A stretch of 15,580 bases of DNA. It comes from an uncultured Bacteroidales bacterium (GTDB taxonomy: Bacteria; Bacteroidota; Bacteroidia; Bacteroidales; P3). Below are positions 1-8,972 of this stretch, in pieces. The stretch spans positions 1 to 15,580 of the forward strand of contig CALGCG010000009.1 in assembly GCA_937884485.1 (NCBI GenBank), read 5' to 3'. A model generated the notes under the pieces. That model saw only the letters and a program-made list of their open reading frames with translations. It was not told where the DNA came from and did no database searches. A program made the translations under genes and the position numbers. Position 1 is the stretch's first letter; every line of letters begins with the position of its first letter.

Positions 1-187
1 TTTCTTTTTTTTAAAACGATATGATGTAGATAAAATTATCCAAGTCACATTACAGCTTATCAAACAAAAACTGCCAAAATTTGTAAATGCTACCGAGTAT
101 GATATTCAGGTACTTACTCCAATGAGAAAAGGATTACTTGGTGTAGAACGATTAAATCCCATTTTACAAATGTATTTAAATTGTTAA
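1..187 (+). pseudogene. RecD2-like DNA helicase fragment, truncated at both ends
   Basis: Frame 2 is open from the window edge to a TAA at 185-187 and gives 61 residues starting FFFLKRYDVDKIIQ. It contains DIQVLTPMRKG and LGVERLNPILQMYLN, which match the motor-domain segment of RecD2-type SF1B 5'-3' helicases. In that family the LN is followed by proline and then a few hundred more residues (rest of domain 2, UvrD-like C-terminus). Here the frame reads LN, Cys, stop, so the protein is cut off in mid-domain. The left end is lost at the window edge. Base composition is strongly AT-rich, unlike the GC-rich genes to the right, and from memory the wording resembles clostridial RecD2 more than Bacteroidota homologues (inference). 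It converges on arcC, with only 10 bases between the two stop codons. It may be a remnant of a transferred gene or an assembly join. Confidence 0.7.
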
Positions 188-197
188 TAATTTATTC

Positions 198-1133
198 TTA
201 TTTAACGATACGGGTTCCGCAGTTGGGGTTGTCCAGCTGGCCGGCTTCGGTGATGATGCACTCCTTGCCGCCGTGCTCGACGAACATGATGGCTGCGCGC
301 ACTTTCGGAGCCATCGAGCCCTCGGCGAACTGGCCCTCTTCGAGGTACTTCTTGGCCTGTGCCACGGTGATGGTGTCCAGCGCCTGCTCGTTCTCCTTGC
401 GGAAGTTGATGTAGACCTTGGGCACATCGGTGAGGATGTAGAACTCGTCGGCACCGATCTCCACGGCGCAGAGGGCGCTGGCCAGGTCTTTGTCGATAAC
501 AGCCTCGACACCACGCACATTGTCGCTCTCCTCAACCACAGGAATGCCGCCGCCGCCAACGGTGACCACAATGTTGCCTGCCGTAGCCAACTGTTTCACT
601 ATCTTGATATTATTGATGCGAACAGGTCTTGGGCTTGCCACCACCTTGCGCCAACCGTTGCCCTTGGGGTCTTCCTTGTATTTGGCGCCGGTCTCGGCGG
701 CCAGCTGGTCGGCCTGCTCCTTGGTGTAGTAGGGGCCGACGGGCTTGGTGGGATTCTGGAACATGGGGTCGAGGGCATTGACGGCAACCTGGGTGACCAG
801 AGTCACCACGTCGCGCTGAATATCATTGCGAGCCATAACGTTGCGCAAGCCCATCTCAATAAGATAGGCTATGGAACCTTGGGTTTCAGCCACACAGAAA
901 TCCATCGGCATGGCCTGAACACCAGCCTGTTTGCCAGCCTCGTGCTGAAGCATCACGTTGCCAACCTGAGGACCGTTTCCATGTCCAATCACCACATTGT
1001 AATTGCGTTTCAGCAGAGCGCACAGACTCTCGCAAGTGTTCTCCACATTCTCTATCTGCTCACGATAAGTGCCCTTTTGGCCACTGCGCAGAAGAGCATT
1101 TCCTCCGAAAGCAACAACAGCTAATTTTCTCAT
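198..1133 (-). CDS. arcC: Carbamate kinase
   Basis: Cytosolic enzyme that interconverts carbamoyl phosphate plus ADP with carbamate plus ATP. It is the ATP-yielding last step of arginine deiminase, agmatine deiminase and some ureide pathways. The 311 residues match the usual family length of about 310. Amino-acid-kinase motifs are all visible: FGGNAL near residue 9, GHGNGPQVG at 50-58, GGGGIPV at 193-199, DKDLASAL at 214-221 and GSMAPKV at 272-278. The ATG at 1133 is followed directly by the conserved N-terminal strand, so the start is secure. It stands apart from the operon upstream (122-base gap) and has its own promoter. Neither arginine deiminase nor ornithine carbamoyltransferase is in view, so which pathway it serves is open. 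The YfcC carrier two genes upstream is the only pathway hint. Confidence 0.97.
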   Translation of the reverse strand: MRKLAVVAFGGNALLRSGQKGTYREQIENVENTCESLCALLKRNYNVVIGHGNGPQVGNVMLQHEAGKQAGVQAMPMDFCVAETQGSIAYLIEMGLRNVMARNDIQRDVVTLVTQVAVNALDPMFQNPTKPVGPYYTKEQADQLAAETGAKYKEDPKGNGWRKVVASPRPVRINNIKIVKQLATAGNIVVTVGGGGIPVVEESDNVRGVEAVIDKDLASALCAVEIGADEFYILTDVPKVYINFRKENEQALDTITVAQAKKYLEEGQFAEGSMAPKVRAAIMFVEHGGKECIITEAGQLDNPNCGTRIVK

Positions 1134-1172
1134 TCTATTCTATATTCTTAATATTCAACAATATAATCCTTC

Positions 1173-1201
1173 TCCCTTTCATTAAGGGAAATGCAAATGT
1201 A
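1173..1201 (-). promoter_or_regulatory. Promoter and leader hairpin of arcC
   Basis: On the minus strand TACATTTG (1201-1194) matches the Bacteroidota -7 consensus TAnnTTTG, about 60 bases before the arcC ATG. A T-rich run near 1221-1229 sits where the -33 element should be, but it is not a clean TTTG. Just downstream the leader can form a small hairpin, TCCCTT with AAGGGA (1173-1178 and 1184-1189) around a five-base loop. The -7 match is clear; the hairpin is weak and may mean nothing. Confidence 0.6.
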
Positions 1202-1255
1202 CGAAAAAAAAACGATATACCGAAAAAAAACTTCATTTTCAGTGCATTATTTAAA

Positions 1256-2109
1256 TCATAATGCCTCGAGGAATGTGCGGATGAGGGTGAGGAAACGGGG
1301 GTAGTTGCCCAGGCCGCAGCCTTCGCAGGTGTCGGTGGGGCTGTGGTAGCCGCCGTAGGGGCCTCCAAGCGTATAGATGAAGATGGCCGGGCAGAACTGG
1401 CTGAGGTAGTAGTGGTCGCTGTTGGGGGCGTTGTCGCGGCGGCCGATCTTGGCGGCGTAGCCACGCTCCTCGTTGATACGGTCCAGCATGTCGACGTAGG
1501 GTTTCGTCGCGCGGTCGTTGGCATTGACCACCATCAGACCCTCGTCACCGCCGCAGAAGAGGTCGATGTTGACCAGAAGCTTGACTTTGTTCATCTTGAT
1601 GAGCGGCATGTCGGCGAAGAAGCCACTGCCAATGAGACCTGATTCCTCTCCCCCGAAAAAGAGAAAGACGTAGGTGTAGTGCCGCTGTTCCTGTCCGGCA
1701 ATCATGCGGGCCAGGTCAAGCACGGCGGCGGTGCCGCTGGCGTTGTCGTGGGCACCGAAGAAAATGGTATCGCCATGCATGCCAAGGTGCTCGTAATGCG
1801 CGGTGAAGACTATCATCGAATCGCTTTCGCCAGGCAATATACCGCAGACATTCTGCGAGCGGTAGCCAGCCTTCACTATCGGTGGCCGCGTGGTAGTGTT
1901 GGGGAAACGGAAATACTGGTAATAGTTCTTGCATAGAGGTTTCACACCCATGGCCTTCAACTCGTTGCGGACATAGTCGGCGGCAATGGAGTCTCCCCTA
2001 TTCTGCATGCCACGGCCAAACATCTCGGGCGACGCCAAGTCGCGGATAACGCGACGCGCATAGGTGCTGTCTTGCGCCTGCAACGCCATGGGCACCAGCA
2101 TGAAAAACG

Positions 2110-2134
<25 letters not shown>
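1256..2134 (-). CDS. M28 family zinc metallopeptidase, exported
   Basis: Predicted periplasmic or secreted aminopeptidase-type enzyme of 292 residues. The chosen ATG (2134) gives a signal peptide, MVRFARILAFFMLVPMALQA, cleaved before or after Q21. A longer frame opens at 2206, but its first 24 residues overlap the upstream carrier gene and would bury the signal sequence. The two-zinc M28 ligands are all present: H113 in TAHYEH, D130 in GAHDNASG, E164 in GGEES with catalytic E163, D191 in NIDLF, and H264 in GGYHSPTD. The family releases N-terminal amino acids from peptides; substrate preference cannot be read from sequence. The start overlaps the end of the YfcC gene by 25 bases, suggesting co-translation. 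It is the last gene of the operon. No hairpin terminator follows, only T-rich runs on the minus strand. Confidence 0.9.
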
Positions 2135-3528
<1,394 letters not shown>

Positions 3529-3531
3529 AGG

Positions 3532-4671
3532 TTATTTTTTTCTGCGCAGGTTGCTGATGTCAATGAACGAGATACGACCGGGCCATATCTCCACGCCTAC
3601 CGCTTCAGGCCAGTTTCCGTGGTTGCTGGTGGGTTGCCACTGCATTGCATGGTAATCGTATATTTCGCTGTCGAAGTCGAAGGCTTTGTCGCATCGGCTC
3701 TTGGTGATGAGCAATGTCTGGGTGGTGTCGGCATTGTGACCGAAATACCCTTCGATGGTACCCGGTTCGCCTGGCTCAGCAAAGAGACTGTCGGGTGATT
3801 CTATGCTCAATGGTTTACTATAGGTCTCCATCAGCACTATGTCGAACTTGCTGTTTTTGCCCTTGATGGAACGCGGACGGAGTATAAAGTGTTGACCGGC
3901 ATCTATTCTGACCGATTTTTGTTTCAGCTTTTCTGACTCATCGTCTTTGTCCATGGACCAGAATTTCATGCACTGGCTTACCTCAAAATAGAGTGTGTCT
4001 TCGTTGTTGTCCTCATCCACCACGGGGAAGGCATCGCAGATAAAGTGAAGTGCGGTATCGTATATCAGCATTTGCATTTGAGGCTGTACCCCCATAATGT
4101 TCATTATGGTGTAGGAATGGCCTACCGATGTGACGAAGAAAGGACTTTCTGCTGTGCCGCTGCCTGTCGACGCAGTTGCAATCTGCAATTGGTCGAACTG
4201 AATGCGCGACCGCTCCAGCTCTTTGCTTCCTTCGCCAAAGCCATAGTATGCTGCAATAACCTTCCAGTATGCCGCCGTCAGGTCCGATGGTTTCTTCGAC
4301 AGACCTTTTTCTGCCACCTTATATGCCCGCTTGAAGTCGGACACGCTTACATTCTCATGATTCAAGATTTCATTGACAGTCGTTAACTCTGCACTTCGTG
4401 AATATGGATTGAAGTTCTCCTGCACGGGGTATCCATAGTACAGGCAGCGCAACTCCTGCAGGTCGAGCGTTGTGTCGCCACGCATGAACCGTTTGGCCAG
4501 TTTTGGATAGTAGTAGCGGCTTTTCTTATCCTGCACCATGCTGAAGATGCTGTCGTATGTGGGAGCAATGGACGGTAGCACATTGTGAGCCGAGCTGTCT
4601 GCATCCTGGGCTGTGGCCACGCACGGAATCAACATGACGAAAGCCACAATTGCGAGAATGATTTTTTTCAT
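3532..4671 (-). CDS. DUF4919-type exported protein with C-terminal extension
   Basis: Exported protein of 379 residues with no known function. The ATG at 4671 gives a signal peptide, MKKIILAIVAFVMLIPCVA followed by TAQ; the TTG at 4689 adds only six residues in front and is unlikely. The N-terminal half carries the DUF4919-like wording of Bacteroidota proteins: DKKSRYYYPKLAKRFMRGD, then LRCLYYGYPVQENFNPYS, then PFFVTSVGHSYTIMNIMG. DUF4919 proteins are usually around 200 residues. The remaining 150 or so residues (from about LYFEVSQCMKFW) look like a second beta-rich domain that I do not recognise, ending in a basic NLRRKK. It starts 30 bases after the CYTH gene and runs nearly into the YfcC carrier, so it belongs to the same transcript. 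Confidence 0.75.
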   Translation of the reverse strand: MKKIILAIVAFVMLIPCVATAQDADSSAHNVLPSIAPTYDSIFSMVQDKKSRYYYPKLAKRFMRGDTTLDLQELRCLYYGYPVQENFNPYSRSAELTTVNEILNHENVSVSDFKRAYKVAEKGLSKKPSDLTAAYWKVIAAYYGFGEGSKELERSRIQFDQLQIATASTGSGTAESPFFVTSVGHSYTIMNIMGVQPQMQMLIYDTALHFICDAFPVVDEDNNEDTLYFEVSQCMKFWSMDKDDESEKLKQKSVRIDAGQHFILRPRSIKGKNSKFDIVLMETYSKPLSIESPDSLFAEPGEPGTIEGYFGHNADTTQTLLITKSRCDKAFDFDSEIYDYHAMQWQPTSNHGNWPEAVGVEIWPGRISFIDISNLRRKK

Positions 4672-4701
4672 AATGTTATGGTATTGCAATGTTTTTTCTT
4701 T

Positions 4702-5196
4702 TCAGTTGCCGATATTGTGTGCCAACCAGCTGTTGCGATAGTGCGGGTCGCCGCTCACGTCGTTGCCGAACCATGTCGGGGGCACGAAGGCGTTGGCGGC
4801 TTCGGCCGAGGGAAATTCCACTTCGACCAAACGGAGACCTTCGTGCGCACCATGGAAGAGGTCAAGCTCGGCCACCTGCGTGGTGTACAGTCCGTCGGCC
4901 TCGCTGCGACGCAGGTCTATACGATAACGAGTTTTGCAGACAAGGTTTCCCTCACATTTGGCGCGGAGCATCATATACTTATCCTTTGTAAGTGCAAATT
5001 CCTCCTCGCGGTTGACAATGGCAGAGGTGTCGGCGGAGTGTTGTTTTTCTTTGACGGTGAGAATAAAAGCATCGCCCATCCTGCGGACACGTAGGGTGGG
5101 CGATGTACATAGGTAACCTTGTTCAATTTCTAAATGAGGATAACATTCCAAATCGCTTGGAAGAGAACGTACAAGGTATTTCCTTTCTATCTCCAT
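4702..5196 (-). CDS. CYTH-domain triphosphate tunnel metalloenzyme
   Basis: Small cytosolic protein of 164 residues in the CYTH superfamily (class IV adenylate cyclase, thiamine triphosphatase, tripolyphosphatase). The signature ExExK stands at the very start (E2, E4, K6 in MEIERKYLV). Further tunnel-lining wording includes LRVRRMGDAFILTVK, KTRYRID and ELDLFHG followed by VEVEFPS. Bacterial stand-alone members of this short type most often hydrolyse inorganic tripolyphosphate; cyclase activity cannot be excluded. A much longer open frame exists upstream (to 5397), but that part is a shadow of purC. The real ATG (5196-5194) overlaps the purC stop (TGATG), a typical coupling junction. The link to purine synthesis is positional only. 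Confidence 0.85.
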   Translation of the reverse strand: MEIERKYLVRSLPSDLECYPHLEIEQGYLCTSPTLRVRRMGDAFILTVKEKQHSADTSAIVNREEEFALTKDKYMMLRAKCEGNLVCKTRYRIDLRRSEADGLYTTQVAELDLFHGAHEGLRLVEVEFPSAEAANAFVPPTWFGNDVSGDPHYRNSWLAHNIGN

Positions 5197-6143
5197 CAGA
5201 GCTTGGCCAGATAGTCGGACACATTCTTTTCGATGCGGGCAGCCACGTCGGCGCAGTCGTCGGCTTTCTGGAACTTCTCGCCGGTGATGTGCTCGTAGAG
5301 CTCGATGTAGCGGTCGCTGATGCTGTTGACAATCTCCTCGGTCATCTCGGGCACCTTCTGTCCTTCCTTGCCTTGGAAACCGTTGTCCATCAGCCACTCG
5401 CGCACAAACTCCTTGCTCAGTTGGCGCTGATGCTCACCCTTCTTCAAGCGCTCTTCGTATCCGTCAGCATAGAAGTAGCGGCTGCTGTCGGGGGTATGGA
5501 TTTCGTCGATGAGGTAGATCTTGCCATCGCGTTTGCCGAACTCGTACTTGGTGTCGACAAGGATGAGACCCTTTTCGGCGGCAATCTTGGTGCCACGCTC
5601 GAAGAGCTGCAGGGCGTAGCGCTCCAACTGGTCGTAGTCCTCCTTGCTGACGAGGCCCGTGCGGATAATCTCCTCGCGGCTGATGTTCTCGTCGTGTCCC
5701 TCATCGGCCTTGGTGGTGGGGGTGACTATGGGCGTGGGGAACTTCTGGTTCTCCACCATGCCCTCGGGCAGCGGCACACCACACAGGGTGCGGGCGCCGG
5801 CCTTGTACTCGCGCCAGGCGCTGCCGGCCAAATAGCCACGGACAATCATTTCCACACGGAATCCCTCACATTTCAAACCCACGGTGACCATCGGGTCGGG
5901 GGTGGCGAGCTTCCAGTTGGGAAGAATGTCGGCGGTAGCATCGAGGAACTTGGCTGCTATCTGGTTAAGGACCTGCCCCTTGTAGGGTATACCTTTGGGA
6001 AGCACCACATCAAAGGCCGAAATGCGGTCGCTGACAACCATAGCCATATATTTGTCATCGATGTTATATACATCGCGAACCTTGCCCACATAGAGGCTTT
6101 TTTGTTTGGGAAAATTGAAGTTGGTTTTAACTACTGCTTTCAT
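5196..6143 (-). CDS. purC: SAICAR synthase (phosphoribosylaminoimidazole-succinocarboxamide synthase)
   Basis: Catalyses the ATP-dependent joining of aspartate to CAIR to give SAICAR in de novo purine synthesis (cytosol). The 315 residues match the longer form common in Bacteroidota rather than the roughly 240-residue E. coli form. Visible motifs: GKVRDVYNI near residue 20, VSDRISAFD at 37-45, the segment TPTTKADEGHDE near 141-152, the signature LILVDTKYEFG near 193-203, and LIDEIHTPDSSRYF near 211-224. Start ATG at 6143 follows the rsmD stop by 13 bases, and the stop overlaps the CYTH start. Expression probably depends on the operon promoter near 8270, since no TAnnTTTG box was seen directly in front. 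Confidence 0.97.
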   Translation of the reverse strand: MKAVVKTNFNFPKQKSLYVGKVRDVYNIDDKYMAMVVSDRISAFDVVLPKGIPYKGQVLNQIAAKFLDATADILPNWKLATPDPMVTVGLKCEGFRVEMIVRGYLAGSAWREYKAGARTLCGVPLPEGMVENQKFPTPIVTPTTKADEGHDENISREEIIRTGLVSKEDYDQLERYALQLFERGTKIAAEKGLILVDTKYEFGKRDGKIYLIDEIHTPDSSRYFYADGYEERLKKGEHQRQLSKEFVREWLMDNGFQGKEGQKVPEMTEEIVNSISDRYIELYEHITGEKFQKADDCADVAARIEKNVSDYLAKL

Positions 6144-6156
6144 ATTATGTGTATTT

Positions 6157-6702
6157 CTATTCGTCCAGTTTCATTGCAAAAAAGGTGAAATTGACCTTAC
6201 CATAGTTACGGTGTTGCCAAAAATGCGGATGTTCTTCAAAACTGTATTCGCGCGGATGCTCAAGGATGAAGATTCCGTCCTCTGTAAGCACCTGATGCTC
6301 AAATATGAGGTCAGGCAGCATAACCAAATCCCCTAAAGCATACGGAGGGTCCGCAAAAACAATGTCGAACTTACGGTTGGCTCGCTTGAGGAGGTCGAAA
6401 ACGTCAGCTCGAACCACATGAAGGTTTCTTATGTCCAGGCGTGCTGCTTCACTTTTGATGTATTCGGTGCACGCATTATTAATGTCAATCGCAGTCACCG
6501 ATTTTACACCGCGCGAAATGAATTCCACAGCCACAGCTCCGGTACCAGAGAAGAGGTCCATGACGGTACAATCCTCATAGTCCACATAATTATTTAAAAT
6601 ATTGAAAAGGCTCTCGCGCGCCATATCTGTGGTGGGACGCACAGGCAGATTGGCAGGGGGATTAAGGCGACGTCCTTTAAGAGTTCCAGCAATGATTCTC
6701 AT
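6157..6702 (-). CDS. rsmD: 16S rRNA (guanine966-N2)-methyltransferase RsmD
   Basis: SAM-dependent methyltransferase that modifies G966 of 16S rRNA during 30S assembly. The 181 residues match the family. The N-terminal MRIIAGTLKGRRL and RPTTDMARESLFNIL (22-36) are family hallmarks. The SAM-binding motif I is VMDLFSGTGAVAVE (47-60), an acidic residue follows in TAIDINNA, and the catalytic motif is DPPY (118-121). The ATG (6702-6700) overlaps the TGA stop of the DUF3822 gene (ATGA), indicating translational coupling. This DUF3822-RsmD pairing is common in Bacteroidota. Confidence 0.96.
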   Translation of the reverse strand: MRIIAGTLKGRRLNPPANLPVRPTTDMARESLFNILNNYVDYEDCTVMDLFSGTGAVAVEFISRGVKSVTAIDINNACTEYIKSEAARLDIRNLHVVRADVFDLLKRANRKFDIVFADPPYALGDLVMLPDLIFEHQVLTEDGIFILEHPREYSFEEHPHFWQHRNYGKVNFTFFAMKLDE

Positions 6703-7514
6703 AGTATCAGCGCATTGCGATATGTGTGAAGGGTTTTGAATGCAGGATTGAGATAGGAAGTATGAGTGCCGGTATACAGGGAAGCTTGCGGAAAATAAGG
6801 GCGAACTAATGCAAAACGCTCACGGCCCACATCGCCGCACACCAACAATTCCGTGCCAGTGTTTTCCAAGCCGAAACTTTTCAGAACCTCGACGGTGTGG
6901 AATTGAGCTTCGCTATCTGACACAAAGGACACCGTGTTGCCATAGATGTAACGTCCGTCTCGAAAAGCGGCAAAATCTATTACCCGCTCACGCCAGTGCG
7001 CCAGCAGCAGAGGATGCTCTTGGCTACGGTGTTCGAGACCCAAAGAGGCTAACTTGACATGTTGATTGACGACAGCAAGGCCGGGAAGCGCCACCTTAAA
7101 GGCTGTGGAAACGGTGTCGGAGGCAGCATACACTGCCATCGAGGTCAAAGCCTTGCAAGGAGTTGCCATGATGGCGGTCGCATCGCTACCGACAACCTTC
7201 AAGTACTGACGATGAGCCGATGGAGAATATAGCTCGTCGGGTACCCATACGCTCTGGTCACTCAACACAACGAGTTCCATGGAAGAATAGCCCAGCGGAC
7301 GTACACCAATAGAGGCAAAAAATGCCTTTACATCAGCCATTATGACGGTCATCGAGGAGGCATGCTCCCCTTCGGCCTCGCCAAAGGTGAGCAAAACACC
7401 AGAGAGTGTCATTTCCGAAAAAGAAAATCCATTTGGCCTGAGGCAAATGGATAATCTTTTTTCGCTGGAAGAGAACTCTTTCTCGGTAACAATGAGAGTC
7501 TTGCAGCGATACAT
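6699..7514 (-). CDS. DUF3822 family protein
   Basis: Protein of 271 residues without a signal peptide or membrane segment, of the Bacteroidota DUF3822 family that regularly precedes rsmD. Wording that fits includes KRLSICLRPNGFSFS near the N-terminus (about 19-33), a central KVALPGLAVVNQHVKLA, and near the C-terminus ELLVCGDVGRE. The arrangement of two similar halves with short beta strands recalls actin-like ATPase folds, but that is an inference and no nucleotide-binding motif is obvious. Function is unknown. The four-base overlap with rsmD implies matched synthesis and perhaps a shared role in ribosome or RNA work. The start ATG at 7514 follows the stop of the upstream gene by 8 bases. Confidence 0.8.
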   Translation of the reverse strand: MYRCKTLIVTEKEFSSSEKRLSICLRPNGFSFSEMTLSGVLLTFGEAEGEHASSMTVIMADVKAFFASIGVRPLGYSSMELVVLSDQSVWVPDELYSPSAHRQYLKVVGSDATAIMATPCKALTSMAVYAASDTVSTAFKVALPGLAVVNQHVKLASLGLEHRSQEHPLLLAHWRERVIDFAAFRDGRYIYGNTVSFVSDSEAQFHTVEVLKSFGLENTGTELLVCGDVGRERFALVRPYFPQASLYTGTHTSYLNPAFKTLHTYRNALIL

Positions 7515-7522
7515 AATGTTAT

Positions 7523-8224
7523 TTATTCAAAGTTACCATCAGTGATTGCCTGAGTGGTGTCACCCACCTTCCATCCAGCGTAGCGTTCTTTGACTTCGTG
7601 GATTTCAGCAATCTTGTTGACAACGAGCTGCTCGTCCATGTCGCTCAGCAGCACCTCGTGAGGCACCTGGCAGAGGAACACAGGAACCATGAAGCCACTC
7701 TTCTCAATCTTAGTGGCATAAAGTTCAAACTCGTTCTTCTCACCCTTGGGATAGGGCACATAGCGCAGGTTGCGGATCTCTTCGTCTGTCAGCTGGCGGG
7801 TCTTGCCAGTGGCAGCATCAATGGTGGGCAGTTTGCCATCCTCACGCAGCTTGGCGATGGGGTTCACAAGCACCTCGACGCGGGTGGTCCAGCCGTTCTT
7901 GATAGCCTCGCTCTCGGGAATCTCGTTGATGTCCACATCGGCGGGAATCTTGTCATAGTTGTTCACCTTGCTGACAACACGCATGCTATCCTCAGTCATA
8001 AGACGATTGATGAGGGTGTCGAAGTTGCCACAGTAACTACCGTAGGTCAGCTTGTAGGCTTCCTCGAGGCTGCGAATGCTCTTCAGCTTTTCCGCACAGG
8101 CGTCACGGCGTTTGGTGTACTCATTGTCGAACCGCATGGGTTTCTGGATGCTGTTGTAGACCAGGTAAGCGAGGCCGACGATAACCACGGCCAGGACAAT
8201 TTGGATGATAGTTTTACCTTTCAT
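7523..8224 (-). CDS. Conserved membrane-anchored hypothetical protein
   Basis: First gene of the long operon, 233 residues. An N-terminal signal-anchor, IIQVLAVVIVGLAY-like (residues 6-22), is followed by a charged, helical stretch with YTKRRDACAEKLKSIRSLEE then AYKLTYGSYCGNFDTLINRL, and then a soluble domain of about 150 residues that contains two short proline-rich strands and ends acidic. Helix-then-AYK-YG-Y layout resembles the region after the membrane helix in pseudopilins, but there is no prepilin peptidase site in front, so it is not a classical pilin. I know of similar Bacteroidales hypotheticals in front of DUF3822 and rsmD, none characterised. Most of the chain should face the periplasm. 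The ATG at 8224 lies about 40 bases after a strong -7 box. Confidence 0.75.
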   Translation of the reverse strand: MKGKTIIQIVLAVVIVGLAYLVYNSIQKPMRFDNEYTKRRDACAEKLKSIRSLEEAYKLTYGSYCGNFDTLINRLMTEDSMRVVSKVNNYDKIPADVDINEIPESEAIKNGWTTRVEVLVNPIAKLREDGKLPTIDAATGKTRQLTDEEIRNLRYVPYPKGEKNEFELYATKIEKSGFMVPVFLCQVPHEVLLSDMDEQLVVNKIAEIHEVKERYAGWKVGDTTQAITDGNFE

Positions 8225-8256
8225 ATAGATATTTCTTTTTTGTTTACACTACAGAA

Positions 8257-8274
8257 TTCGGGTGCAAAGATACG
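8257..8274 (-). promoter_or_regulatory. Promoter of the eight-gene purC/rsmD operon
   Basis: The minus strand carries TATCTTTG (8272-8265), a perfect Bacteroidota -7 box (TAnnTTTG), followed by the frequent extension CACC. Transcription should start a few bases beyond, giving a leader of about 30-35 bases before the ATG at 8224. No clean TTTG is found at the best -33 spacing; the nearest, within ATTTGTCAA (8290-8281), lies rather close. The 18 bases 8257-8274 are identical to the rnpB promoter at 14812-14829. Confidence 0.75.
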
Positions 8275-8462
8275 AATAAATTGACAAATAGCGCACATAT
8301 TTTTTTCAATAATTTTTCCACGACGTTCCCAATACACCACAATAATTTATCAATCAACAATTTGTCAAGATATATTTTTTATTGTAGACACTTTTTCTGA
8401 CGTTTCTATAATAGCATTCAGCCATGCACACTGCCACTATAAAAGCATTCTTTTTGCTTATT
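8275..8462. other. AT-rich intergenic region, no gene seen
   Basis: Non-coding stretch between the operon promoter and the terminator of the upstream operon. No open frame with a credible start, no tRNA-like fold and no further TAnnTTTG box was found. It holds a nine-base inverted repeat, ttgacaaat at 8281-8289 and atttgtcaa at 8360-8368, separated by 70 bases. In sequence this AT-rich such a repeat can arise by chance. Confidence 0.5.
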
Positions 8463-8495
8463 GAAAAGGGCCGAAGATGATAACACTTCGGCCCT
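8463..8495 (-). terminator. Rho-independent terminator after the DUF2147 gene
   Basis: AGGGCCGAAG (8467-8476) and CTTCGGCCCT (8486-8495) form a perfect ten-base-pair stem with a nine-base loop. On the minus strand it is followed by TTTTC. It lies 13 bases past the DUF2147 stop and closes the operon that starts at 14376. Confidence 0.9.
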
Positions 8496-8508
8496 GATTC
8501 AGGTGTTA

Positions 8509-8967
8509 TTATTGGATTTTGTTCCAATATACTGTTTCTGAGATACCCAATAGAGAGCCCTTGAGGGCCAGACGGCCGTCAGCGGTAAACCACACAACAA
8601 GTTTAGCCCGTATACCACGCTGCGGATCATAGATTTTCGTATCATCCCAACGTTGCTTTTTGGCATTGTATTTGAGACCAGTGAAAAGTACAATACGGTC
8701 GGCTGGTGTATTGCGGAGTTTCTTGTCAGGGTTCTTGGTATCGAGAATTTTGTTGCCTTTGTCATCGCGGTCGTGTTCCAGCCAAACCACCTGGGCACGA
8801 TAGGTGCCATTAGTGAGTTTCACTATTTTGGCTCGGAAGCGGTCACTGCCTTGCATGCCAGCATAAGTGCCGACTATATTGTCGGCACTATTGTTCAATG
8901 TACTTTGGGCCAGTGCCGTAAGACAGAAGAGCGGCAGGAAGGCCATAACAAGTATGAGGCGTTTCAT
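8509..8967 (-). CDS. DUF2147 family exported protein
   Basis: Exported protein of 152 residues. A signal peptide, MKRLILVMAFLPLFCLTALA then QS, precedes a single DUF2147 domain (about 30-152), predicted to be a small lipocalin-like beta barrel. Family landmarks: IVGTYAGM at the start of the domain, FRAKIVKL-NGTYRAQVVWL, IYDPQRGIRAKLVVWF (112-127), LALKGSLLG and the closing VYWNKI. Members occur in many proteobacteria and Bacteroidota and are thought to act in the periplasm, but no biochemical role is established. The start follows the yebC stop by 5 bases and the gene ends the operon at a strong hairpin. Confidence 0.9.
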   Translation of the reverse strand: MKRLILVMAFLPLFCLTALAQSTLNNSADNIVGTYAGMQGSDRFRAKIVKLTNGTYRAQVVWLEHDRDDKGNKILDTKNPDKKLRNTPADRIVLFTGLKYNAKKQRWDDTKIYDPQRGIRAKLVVWFTADGRLALKGSLLGISETVYWNKIQ

Positions 8968-8972
8968 TGGAT

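Noticed and set aside
5197..5397. Longer N-terminus for the CYTH protein (start at 5397)
   Set aside because: The added 67 residues are an out-of-frame reading of purC; the ExExK signature begins at the ATG at 5196.
5103..6188. 361-residue plus-strand open frame
   Set aside because: It lies opposite purC, RsmD's end and the CYTH start, has low-complexity Val/Leu/Gly-rich wording, and matches no family; it is a shadow of minus-strand codon bias.
8281..8368. Nine-base inverted repeat as a possible operator
   Set aside because: Arms are 70 bases apart in AT-rich sequence and show no symmetry beyond nine bases; chance is likely.
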